This document shows, in pieces, positions 17,274 to 23,898 of a DNA stretch of 37,559 nt. A model generated the notes under the pieces. It made no database searches. It was not told the origin of the DNA and saw only the letters and a program-made list of their open reading frames with translations. The position numbers and the translations under genes were made by a program. The stretch spans positions 1 through 37,559 of the forward strand of contig NZ_NQKI01000042.1 in assembly GCF_002269125.1 (NCBI RefSeq), given 5' to 3'. Source of the DNA: Pseudomonas lundensis (GTDB taxonomy: Bacteria; Pseudomonadota; Gammaproteobacteria; Pseudomonadales; Pseudomonadaceae). How positions within the stretch are numbered: position 1 is the first letter of the stretch; each line of letters opens with the position of its first letter.

Positions 17274-17759
17274 ATGCCGTCGTTCGACGTGGTATCCGAA
17301 CTGGACAAGCACGAAGTCACCAACGCAGTCGAGAACGCTGTCAAAGAGCTGGACCGCCGTTACGACTTAAAAGGCAAAGGCTCTTTTGAGTTCAAGGAAA
17401 AAGACCTGACGGTCAACCTGACTGCCGAAGCTGACTTCCAACTGGAAGCAATGATCGAAATTCTCAAGCTGGCCCTGGTCAAGCGCAAGATCGATGTGCA
17501 GTGCCTTGAGGTCAAGGAAGCTTACGCGTCGGGTAAGCTGATGAAGCAAGAAGCAGTGCTCAAGGAAGGTATCGACAAGGAGATGGCGAAGAAAATCGTC
17601 GCTCACGTCAAAGACGCCAAACTCAAGGTTCAGGCCGCCATTCAGGGTGAGCAGGTACGCATTACCGGCAAGAAGCGCGATGACCTGCAAGAAGCCATTG
17701 CTGCCTTGCGCGCCAAGACGTTCGATCTGCCATTGCAGTTCAACAATTTCCGCGATTGA
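17274..17759 (+). CDS. yajQ: YajQ-family nucleotide-binding protein
   Basis: A 161-aa cytosolic protein of the YajQ family: two RNP-like domains that bind nucleotides or RNA. A Xanthomonas member binds cyclic di-GMP, and a Pseudomonas member has been linked to phage transcription. The N terminus Met-Pro-Ser-Phe-Asp-Val-Val-Ser-Glu and the C terminus Asp-Leu-Pro-Leu-Gln-Phe-x-Asn-Phe-Arg-Asp are characteristic. The start is backed by GGAG 8 nt upstream. It stands alone, divergent from panE. Confidence 0.94.
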   Translation: MPSFDVVSELDKHEVTNAVENAVKELDRRYDLKGKGSFEFKEKDLTVNLTAEADFQLEAMIEILKLALVKRKIDVQCLEVKEAYASGKLMKQEAVLKEGIDKEMAKKIVAHVKDAKLKVQAAIQGEQVRITGKKRDDLQEAIAALRAKTFDLPLQFNNFRD

Positions 17760-17902
17760 TTAATGATCATTGGCCATGGGGGAACCTCTGGCGATCATCG
17801 GCGTCCGAGTTTTTCGGGCACTGCAGAAACGATTGAGCGGGTAGCGTTCAGTCGTTTCGCTGAGTAAATGACGTCGCCGGGTATCGGTACAAGGAGATAT
17901 AA

Positions 17903-18745
17903 ATGGACTTGAACGCTGAAATGGATCACTTGATCCAGGCTTCGCAAGCCTGGATTCCGATGATCATGGAATACGGTAGCCGCGTGCTGCTGGCCTTGAT
18001 TACGTTGGTTGTAGGCTGGTGGTTGATCAATCGCCTGACCGCAAAGCTGGGTAATTTACTGGCGCTGCGCAAGGCTGATCTGGCGCTGCAAGGCTTTATC
18101 AGCAGTCTGGCCAACATCATTCTCAAAGTGCTGCTGGTGGTGAGTGTTGCCTCAATGATCGGCATTCAGACCACCTCATTTGTGGCGGCGATCGGTGCGG
18201 CGGGTCTGGCGATCGGTTTGGCGTTGCAGGGCAGCCTGGCGAACTTTGCTGGTGGGGTGCTGATACTGTTGTTCCGTCCGTTCAAGATTGGTGACTGGAT
18301 TGAAGCGCAGGGCGTGAGTGGTACCGTCGACAGCATTCAGATCTTCCATACTGTTCTGCGCACCGGCGACAACAAGACTGTCATCGTGCCCAACGGCAAT
18401 TTGTCCAACGGCATCATCACTAACTACAACCGTCAGCCGACGCGCAAGGTGGTGTTTGATGTTGGCGTTGATTACGAGGCGGATCTGCAGAAGGTGCGTG
18501 AGGTGTTGCTGGCGTTGGCGGATGACCCGCGCGTACTCAAAGATCCTGCTCCGGTGGTTGTCGTGACCACGTTGGGTGACAGTGCTATCACCATGTCATT
18601 ACGCGTGTGGGTTGATACCCCGAATTACTGGGATGTGCTGTTCATGTTCAACGAACAGTCCCGTGATCGTCTGAAGGCTGCAAATATCGATATTCCGTTT
18701 CCGCAGCGTGTGATTCGCGTGGTTCAGGAGTCGGCGGCAGAATAA
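17903..18745 (+). CDS. Small-conductance mechanosensitive channel, MscS family
   Basis: MscS channels open under membrane tension and release solutes after osmotic downshock. The 280-aa protein has the minimal three-helix form: helices at about 22-45, 66-88 and 92-120, the last being the Gly/Ala-rich pore helix with Ala-Ala-Ile-Gly-Ala-Ala-Gly-Leu-Ala. The beta domain with Val-Ile-Val-Pro-Asn-Gly-Asn-Leu and the C-terminal Pro-Phe-Pro-Gln-Arg follow. The length is close to E. coli MscS (286). A strong AAGGAGATATAA precedes the ATG. It ends at an intrinsic terminator. Confidence 0.94.
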   Translation: MDLNAEMDHLIQASQAWIPMIMEYGSRVLLALITLVVGWWLINRLTAKLGNLLALRKADLALQGFISSLANIILKVLLVVSVASMIGIQTTSFVAAIGAAGLAIGLALQGSLANFAGGVLILLFRPFKIGDWIEAQGVSGTVDSIQIFHTVLRTGDNKTVIVPNGNLSNGIITNYNRQPTRKVVFDVGVDYEADLQKVREVLLALADDPRVLKDPAPVVVVTTLGDSAITMSLRVWVDTPNYWDVLFMFNEQSRDRLKAANIDIPFPQRVIRVVQESAAE

Positions 18746-18786
18746 GTGGCCGTGAATAGCCTGAGTCAGACACGTGTGTGATTGAT

Positions 18787-18821
18787 CAATTAAAGGGGCG
18801 TGAGCCTCTTTAATTGTTTTT
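18787..18821 (+). terminator. Intrinsic terminator after mscS
   Basis: A 13-bp stem with one G-T pair (CAATTAAAGGGGC and GCCTCTTTAATTG) around GTGA is followed by five T. Confidence 0.88.
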
Positions 18822-18905
18822 GGTCTTCACTTTTCAGTAATCAGCGCTACATTGCGCTAACGGTAGGAAGTTAGTTAGCTTGCTATATTGCTGAGCCCGG
18901 ACATT

Positions 18906-18942
18906 AAAAAGCCATGCCCTCTTTGAAGGGCATGGCTTTTTT
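18906..18942. terminator. Terminator of the oprD-type gene
   Basis: A long stem (GCCATGCCCT and AGGGCATGGC) flanked by A5 and T6. Read on the minus strand it lies just after the porin gene; it also works on the plus strand. Confidence 0.9.
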
Positions 18943-18975
18943 GAACACGATGCAGTTAAGGCATTAACGCACTTA

Positions 18976-20259
18976 TTACAAGATGTTCAGCGGGTACTCA
19001 ACGATCACGCGAACGTCGTTGGTATCAACGCCGTAGTTGCTGGTGGTGCGATAAACCGAACTACGCAGGCGGAAGGACAGGTCTTTGGCCGGGCCTTCTT
19101 GCATCACGTATTTGCTCTCGAAGTTGAATTCGTGCTCTTTGCCTTCGCCTTCGGAGGTGGAGATATTGTCACCGTTGACATAACGGGCCATGAAGCTCAG
19201 GCCGGGTACGCCGTAGCTGGCCATGTTAAGGTCGTAACGACCCTGCCAGGAGCGCTCGTCCTTGCCGTTAAAGTCGGAGTACTGCACGGAGTTGGCGAGG
19301 AAAATAGAGCCGCCGCCGTCTACGCCGTAGTAGTAGCCGCTATCACCGGTAGAGCGCTGGTAGGCCAGGGTGAACTTGTGTGCGCCCAAGCTGTAGGCTG
19401 CTGCCAAACTCCAGATTTTGTTGTCGACGTCGCCCGCTAGCTCTTTGCCTTGGCTAGAAGTGCGGTAGCCGTTGAAGTCGAAGTTCAAGGCCTGAGATTC
19501 AGCAATCGGCAGGGTGTAGTTCAGGTTGATGTATTGCTTTTTGAAGTAATCATCAACGTCCGACGCTGCTACGCCGCCGACAAAATTGTCGGTGAACTGG
19601 TAGGTTGCGCCAGCAATATTGGCAGCCGTCAGGCCGGGTTCACCCGGACCGTTGATGCTGTCACGACCCATGCCAGTCTGGGAGCTCAGCGCGGTGAAGC
19701 GACCGGCGCTCAATTCCAGTCCCTTGATTTCCTTGCTGGTAATCAGGGTGCCGGTGGCTACTTCAGGCAGCAAGCGGCTGTCATCTGTGGAGAATACCGG
19801 GCTGGCTACGAATTGGTTGCCGTACTTCAGAACGGTGTCGGAGATGCGGAATTTTACCGCTCCGCCCATTTTCGACTGGGTATCTTCCGGATCGCCATTG
19901 CCCCGAGTGGCGAACAGGCCGTTACCTTGACGCCCTGCGCCGCCGTCCAGGCGCACAGTACCCATTGCGAAAGCATCCACGCCCACACCTACGGTGCCTT
20001 GAGTGAAGCCGGATTCGTAGTTGAGCAGTTCGCTCAAGCCCCAGTCTTCGCGATAACCGTTTTTGAAGCCGCCACCTTCTTTCGCGATGTTGCCAGCGCC
20101 ATTGCGGTAGTCACGGTTCATGTACAGCATGCGGGTTTTGGAAGTCAGGGTGCTGTCTTCAATGAAACCCTTGGCTTCGTCCTGAGACGATGCCATTGCG
20201 AACTGCGTAGTCCCGGCTGATACAGCCAGTGCGATCATGCTCCACTTCATCACGCGCAT
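18976..20259 (-). CDS. OprD-family outer membrane porin
   Basis: This is a beta-barrel porin of the OprD family, whose members admit basic amino acids, peptides or aromatic acids. The 427-aa precursor has a Sec signal peptide (residues 1-23, ending Phe-Ala-Met-Ala), then an alternating-strand barrel ending in Phe/Leu-type C-terminal residues (Tyr-Pro-Leu-Asn-Ile-Leu). Family blocks such as Glu-Ala-Lys-Gly-Phe-Ile-Glu-Asp-Ser, Tyr-Glu-Ser-Gly-Phe-Thr-Gln-Gly-Thr-Val-Gly and Gly-Pro-Ala-Lys-Asp-Leu-Ser-Phe-Arg are present. Position upstream of HIT, slyX and aspS matches P. aeruginosa oprD (PA0958) from memory, but this gene is shorter (443 aa there) and differs in the loops. AAGGAG stands 8 nt before the ATG. 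The substrate is unknown. Confidence 0.9.
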   Translation of the reverse strand: MRVMKWSMIALAVSAGTTQFAMASSQDEAKGFIEDSTLTSKTRMLYMNRDYRNGAGNIAKEGGGFKNGYREDWGLSELLNYESGFTQGTVGVGVDAFAMGTVRLDGGAGRQGNGLFATRGNGDPEDTQSKMGGAVKFRISDTVLKYGNQFVASPVFSTDDSRLLPEVATGTLITSKEIKGLELSAGRFTALSSQTGMGRDSINGPGEPGLTAANIAGATYQFTDNFVGGVAASDVDDYFKKQYINLNYTLPIAESQALNFDFNGYRTSSQGKELAGDVDNKIWSLAAAYSLGAHKFTLAYQRSTGDSGYYYGVDGGGSIFLANSVQYSDFNGKDERSWQGRYDLNMASYGVPGLSFMARYVNGDNISTSEGEGKEHEFNFESKYVMQEGPAKDLSFRLRSSVYRTTSNYGVDTNDVRVIVEYPLNIL

Positions 20260-20989
20260 CGTGATTTGCTCCTTTGGTTTTAGGAAGAGTACTGCCGTCC
20301 CACCTGAATTTTTATCTGGGGCGGCTCTTTCTTTTTGTGTCGGCGCAAACTTATATCACGCCGGCCCTATTGGCGATACTTACCCTCATAAGCTTTCAGC
20401 TTCTTTACAGCTGTGTCGCAAAACACGTTTTTTAAGTCGTAAATGTGCTGCTGCCAGGGGTGTTCGTACATGTTGTTGAAACTGTTTTGGGTGGTTGGTG
20501 TGGTGGGTTCTGTCATGGAACCACGGATTTAAACCGCCACTTATCTGCGGCTGGTCTATTGTTGATTATCGTAGCCCTGTTACATCCTTGAGCGCGCATC
20601 ATCGACATGGACATGCTCTATGCAACAAGCATGCTCAAAGCTCGACATCTTTAGAAAAAAAATATTCATCGAGGATATCCAGCGTTCGTGCGGTCTGAAG
20701 CCGAGGGCTATGGACGTCAGGAGCAGGCGTTTCCGTATTTGTGTTACCCAACCTCCAGTTATTTAAATTGTGAGAGCGAAAAATGTTACCGGTTAACACC
20801 CGGCGCGCGAGTGGTGACGTTTGACTGCACTGAAATCATTCGGGCTGTGCAATTTTGGTGCATCTTTGTTGAATTACTGTTGCCTTGAGGCGTGAAGCAA
20901 CTCTGGATCAGGGGTATCCTGCACTTCGCTGGCGGGCAGTTGATGAGTCTGGCTGCCTGTAAAATTACCGTCGCACAGGAGAACATTCA
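20260..20989. other. 730-bp intergenic region between the porin and the HIT gene
   Basis: No credible gene: the short open frames lack ribosome-binding sites and have poor codon use. It must hold the porin's leader on the left and the HIT-slyX promoter on the right; TAAAAT at 20960-20965 is a possible -10 element for the latter, with no clear -35. Two GTGCA direct repeats at 20847-20862 (GTGCA-ATTTTG-GTGCA) lie about 130 bp upstream of the HIT gene. Confidence 0.6.
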
Positions 20990-21421
20990 GTGTTCGTTTT
21001 GGATTCTCGTCTCAAACAGGATACGTGGCTGATGGGAGATTTCCCGTTGTGCAGCCTTCTGCTGTCCAATGACTCCAATTACCCCTGGTTCATTCTGGTG
21101 CCGCGACGCGAGGGTATCAGTGAGTTGTTTCAGTTGAATGATGATGATCAGCACTTGATGTGGCGTGAAACCACCGTATTGGCACGCGTGCTGAAGGATC
21201 TGTTTGCAGGGGACAAAATGAATGTGGCCACATTGGGTAATGTGGTCAAACAGATGCACATGCATGTGATCGTGCGGTACGTCACGGATGCTGCATGGCC
21301 CGGCCCGGTTTGGGGTAAACACCCGGCAAAGCCTTATGCTCGCGAAGAGGTACTTAGTTTGCGCAGCAGGTTGAAAGCGGTTCTCGGTGAAGCGTTGATA
21401 ATTTCGGAGGGCGTGCTGTGA
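20990..21421 (+). CDS. HIT-domain protein
   Basis: A 143-aa HIT-superfamily protein, probably a nucleotide phosphoramidase or hydrolase; substrate unknown. The histidine triad reads Gln88-Met-His90-Met-His92, so the first His is Gln. That variant is common in this proteobacterial subgroup as far as I recall. The Leu-Gly-Asn-Val-Val stretch precedes it and Ala-Ala-Trp-Pro-Gly-Pro-Val-Trp-Gly follows. The GTG start is preceded by AGGAG with 9 nt spacing. The stop codon overlaps the slyX start (GTGA), indicating translational coupling. Confidence 0.88.
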   Translation: MFVLDSRLKQDTWLMGDFPLCSLLLSNDSNYPWFILVPRREGISELFQLNDDDQHLMWRETTVLARVLKDLFAGDKMNVATLGNVVKQMHMHVIVRYVTDAAWPGPVWGKHPAKPYAREEVLSLRSRLKAVLGEALIISEGVL

Positions 21422-21624
21422 CGCTTGAAGCTCGTGTGACAGATCTTGAAACCCGTTTGGCTTTTCAGGATGACACCATCCAGGCGCTGAATGATGTGCT
21501 GGTGGCCCAGCAAAATGCCGTAGATCGGTTGCAGATGCAGATTGCTGCTTTGCTTAAGCGCCAGGAAGAGATGGGGGGGCAGTTTGAGTCGTTTGAGGAC
21601 GAGGCGCCCCCACCACATTATTGA
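21418..21624 (+). CDS. slyX: SlyX-family coiled-coil protein
   Basis: A 68-aa SlyX protein: a short parallel coiled coil (heptads at about 4-52) with the family's C-terminal Pro-Pro-Pro-His-Tyr. The biological role is unclear. The GTG start overlaps the HIT-gene stop by 4 nt; the two form an operon closed by the following terminator. Confidence 0.93.
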   Translation: MTLEARVTDLETRLAFQDDTIQALNDVLVAQQNAVDRLQMQIAALLKRQEEMGGQFESFEDEAPPPHY

Positions 21625-21641
21625 TCCTTCAGACAGATGAT

Positions 21642-21678
21642 AAAAAACCGCGATCAGCCAGGCTGCTCGCGGTTTTTT
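21642..21678. terminator. Bidirectional terminator between slyX and the cold-shock fusion gene
   Basis: AAAAAACCGCGA pairs with TCGCGGTTTTTT around an inner CAGC/GCTG stem. The flanking A6 and T6 make it suitable for both convergent genes. Confidence 0.92.
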
Positions 21679-21692
21679 ATTGGGCGGTTAAA

Positions 21693-22295
21693 TCAGCGGC
21701 GTGGCAGTGCCGCGATCACGTCTTCAGCCTGGAGGCCTTTATCACGGTTCATTACCGAAAATTCCACGCGCTGGCCTTCTACCAGAACGCGGTGGCCTTC
21801 GCCGCGAATGGCACGAAAGTGCACGAAAATATCATCGCCGGAGTCGCGGGAAATGAAGCCGAACCCTTTTGATGTGTTAAACCACTTCACGGTGCCGGTA
21901 TCGCGGTTAGTCATGTCGTAGTTTGGTGAAGCTGACGACGGGGAGGACTTGTAAAAGCTAACCCCCAGATGTAGCAATACGGCCAAAAAGGCAGGCGCGA
22001 GGCTTAACAAAACTGCAGGTTGATCGCCGATCGGCAACAGCAGGCCAAACAGGGTCAGGGTTTGCAGAACCACAGACAGGACAAGCAAGGCGCTGACCAG
22101 ATTTTGCAGTTGGTGGCGCGCACCTTTATTCCAGAACGGTATGACAGGGGCCAGGGTCAGGTTGAGCAAGCCGAGAAAAGCCAGGTATAGGGCATCGGCG
22201 TGTTGCAGGTAAGGGATAGCTTCAGACTGTAGGCTGGGTATAAAGGACAGCAGCAACGCCGCTGCTCCCGTCACCAAGTGGACGATTTTCAACAT
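21693..22295 (-). CDS. Membrane protein with a C-terminal cold-shock domain
   Basis: A 200-aa fusion. Residues 1-112 hold about four membrane helices (about 4-22, 34-52, 66-88 and 94-112). After a Ser-rich linker, residues 128-200 form a cold-shock domain with the RNA-binding motifs Gly-Thr-Val-Lys-Trp-Phe-Asn, Lys-Gly-Phe-Gly-Phe-Ile and Asp-Ile-Phe-Val-His-Phe. A nucleic-acid-binding domain is thus tethered to the inner membrane; the topology that makes sense is with the domain in the cytosol. The Met128 codon (21914) starts a sequence just like a free cold-shock protein, but has no clear ribosome-binding site. The start at 22295 also lacks a strong one. In P. aeruginosa a cold-shock gene sits at the same place from memory. 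Function is unknown. Confidence 0.88.
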   Translation of the reverse strand: MLKIVHLVTGAAALLLSFIPSLQSEAIPYLQHADALYLAFLGLLNLTLAPVIPFWNKGARHQLQNLVSALLVLSVVLQTLTLFGLLLPIGDQPAVLLSLAPAFLAVLLHLGVSFYKSSPSSASPNYDMTNRDTGTVKWFNTSKGFGFISRDSGDDIFVHFRAIRGEGHRVLVEGQRVEFSVMNRDKGLQAEDVIAALPRR

Positions 22296-22461
22296 TTCGA
22301 TTAACTCACATTAAGACGGATCGCAAGGAAGAGCTGATTGGGCACGGTTCGCTTCTGAAAAAATGAAGGCGTTGGACACGTGCGGTGATCAGCCTATGCG
22401 CCTTCACCAAGCCTCGGTGGAGGCGACACGCTGCCTATTTAACAGTAAAGCGTGAAGCTTC

Positions 22462-22665
22462 TCAAATTATGCCTTCTGAACGGTAAATAAAGGTGCTTCC
22501 TTTGAGTCGGTAGGATTCGTCGTTTTCTAACAATGCTTTTGTCTGGGGGCGGCGTTTGATTTGTTGTGATTGTGTTATGGCTATATTTAAGAGGGGGCGG
22601 GATACTTTGGGTTTCCTTATGTGTGATGAATTTTGTTTCGCTTTGAAGTTGGGTTGTTTTGACAT
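22462..22665 (-). CDS. Doubtful small basic protein (67 aa)
   Basis: An open frame starting Met-Ser-Lys-Gln-Pro-Asn-Phe, rich in Lys, Arg and Gln. I do not recognise it. Against it: no ribosome-binding site before the ATG, many codons rare in the neighbours (ATA, TCA, AGG), and an AT-rich setting. For it: an uninterrupted frame and a compositional bias that could mean recent acquisition. A longer frame begins at 22737. Confidence 0.25.
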   Translation of the reverse strand: MSKQPNFKAKQNSSHIRKPKVSRPLLNIAITQSQQIKRRPQTKALLENDESYRLKGSTFIYRSEGII

Positions 22666-22893
22666 AAAGGCTATATATATATTTGTTTGAGGGTTGGTGG
22701 GCTGGTGGGAGGGTGTATCAGGTACAGCAGTACACATACATATGGCGCGGCGTAAAAGTTGGCTGTAAGTCCATGCTGTATTTTATTTTATTACTGGGGC
22801 GAGGCATCAGACTTGCCCGGATTTAAGTGGTGATGGCTCCGTGTGGCTGGCGTTTGAGGGCTTGAGGCTGAGCGTTCAAGAATTCATCCGGTG

Positions 22894-22935
22894 CAGCGGG
22901 AGAGCTCCTACGTATTTGCGGGTGAGATCCGCTGG
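22894..22935. repeat. Degenerate REP-like hairpin
   Basis: CAGCGG and CCGCTG bracket GAGAGCTCCTAC and TTTGCGGGTGAG, resembling the GCGGGTGAACCCGC-type repetitive palindromes of Pseudomonas, but with mismatches. It has no second copy in this window. Confidence 0.25.
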
Positions 22936-22945
22936 ATAAGAACTT

Positions 22946-22965
22946 TTACATAATGTTTTATGTAA
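22946..22965. promoter_or_regulatory. Perfect palindrome, candidate operator
   Basis: TTACATAA, spacer TGTT, TTATGTAA. It lies 30 bp before the first in-frame ATG and 57 bp before the likely start of the ribbon-helix-helix gene. Position and symmetry suit a repressor site. Confidence 0.4.
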
Positions 22966-23022
22966 GGGTGTTTCAAAGAATATTAATTAACTTAAATGGT
23001 GTTGCGATGGAGTGCTCTAAAT

Positions 23023-23385
23023 ATGGGGCGATTAATCAGGCATGAAGGGGTGGGTGGCAGAGTCGTTCAAAGAGTCAAGATTGATCCTGCTATTCTCGAT
23101 TTTGGGATGTCGTTGGCGCGACCGTTATCGCGTTCGGTCAGGTTAAATGGATTTGCAACATGTCTGCGTCTTGAAGAGGTGTACTGGAAGGTGTTGTCGG
23201 ACATTGCTCGCAATAATGATTGTTCAATAAATGCGTTGTTGTCGTATGTAGACAGGGAGGTTCATCTGCGGCATGGCGGGGTGAAAAACTTCAGCGGGCT
23301 GATTCGGGTTGTGTGTGTGATGCACCTCTCTAATGCTGTACGGGGATCGGCTGAGGCTCCACAAAAGCAGTTCTTTTGGGGGTGA
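23023..23385 (+). CDS. Ribbon-helix-helix domain protein
   Basis: A protein of about 120 aa whose centre matches the RHH_4 family: Arg-Ser-Val-Arg-Leu-Asn-Gly then Leu-Arg-Leu-Glu-Glu-Val-Tyr-Trp, the helix with Ile-Asn-Ala-Leu-Leu-Ser-Tyr-Val-Asp, and Leu-Ile-Arg-Val-Val-Cys-Val-Met. These are probably dimeric DNA-binding regulators. The ATG at 23023 has GGAG about 10 nt upstream; an ATG at 22996 would add nine residues and lacks such a site. An N-terminal extension of about 30 residues and a C-terminal tail are variable. It stands alone, with a palindrome just upstream that could be its own operator. Targets are unknown. Confidence 0.75.
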   Translation: MGRLIRHEGVGGRVVQRVKIDPAILDFGMSLARPLSRSVRLNGFATCLRLEEVYWKVLSDIARNNDCSINALLSYVDREVHLRHGGVKNFSGLIRVVCVMHLSNAVRGSAEAPQKQFFWG

Positions 23386-23564
23386 GTGACCTTTAAGCCA
23401 AGCGAGTGCGGGTGTTCAGCTGCTTGTAACCGCTCAATATTTATGGTGCCTTTAGCTTCATATGGCCGTTCGCGCGGCTGCAAAGGCACGATTTACCAGA
23501 TATAATCTCGCCCTTTGTGGCCCTCTGTAGGAGGGTGCCGCTATCGGATAGTCGAGATACGCCA

Positions 23565-23786
23565 ATGCCCATGTACGATTATCAATGTGCTTCCTGCGGT
23601 CATCAGTTGGAAGCCATTCAAAAAATCAGTGACTCACCGCTGATTGATTGTCCTGCCTGCCAGGCGCCTGAGTTGAAAAAACTGCTGTCCATGCCTGGCT
23701 TTCGCTTGAGTGGCACGGGCTGGTATGAAACAGATTTCAAGACAGGCTCGAAAAAAAATCTGGCAGGCGGCGACAAATCCGACTGA
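23565..23786 (+). CDS. FmdB-type zinc ribbon protein
   Basis: A 73-aa protein with the FmdB/CxxC regulatory motif: N-terminal Met-Pro-Met-Tyr-Asp-Tyr, Cys-Ala-Ser-Cys and, 20 residues later, Cys-Pro-Ala-Cys, forming one zinc ribbon. The C-terminal tail is Lys/Gly-rich, with Gly-Thr-Gly-Trp-Tyr-Glu-Thr-Asp-Phe as is usual. Its role in Pseudomonas is unknown; FmdB was named from a formamidase locus. The ATG at 23565 gives the standard start; a longer frame from 23517 is not typical. It is 112 bp upstream of aspS. Confidence 0.9.
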   Translation: MPMYDYQCASCGHQLEAIQKISDSPLIDCPACQAPELKKLLSMPGFRLSGTGWYETDFKTGSKKNLAGGDKSD

Positions 23787-23898
23787 GATCGAGCGAAAGC
23801 AGTCTGAATATGAGCGGGGTCTTGCGTGTCACTAACCACTGGTAATGGTGCGCAAGGCCTCCACCGAATTTCGAATTACGAGAAGTGAAACTACGACC

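Larger units (their letters stand above)
22296..22995. other. 700-bp poorly coding, partly AT-rich region
   Basis: Between the cold-shock fusion gene and the ribbon-helix-helix gene. The stretch 22440-22800 is T/A-rich with a TA repeat (about 22672-22681) and atypical base use for this genome. It holds one doubtful minus-strand frame (22462-22665), a degenerate REP-like hairpin (22894-22935) and a palindrome (22946-22965). Confidence 0.6.

Noticed and set aside
17762..17860. Hairpins between yajQ and mscS
   Set aside because: Imperfect stems without a proper T tract; too weak to call a terminator or riboswitch.
20495..20888. Short plus-strand frames before the HIT gene
   Set aside because: No ribosome-binding sites, atypical codons, and no recognisable domain.
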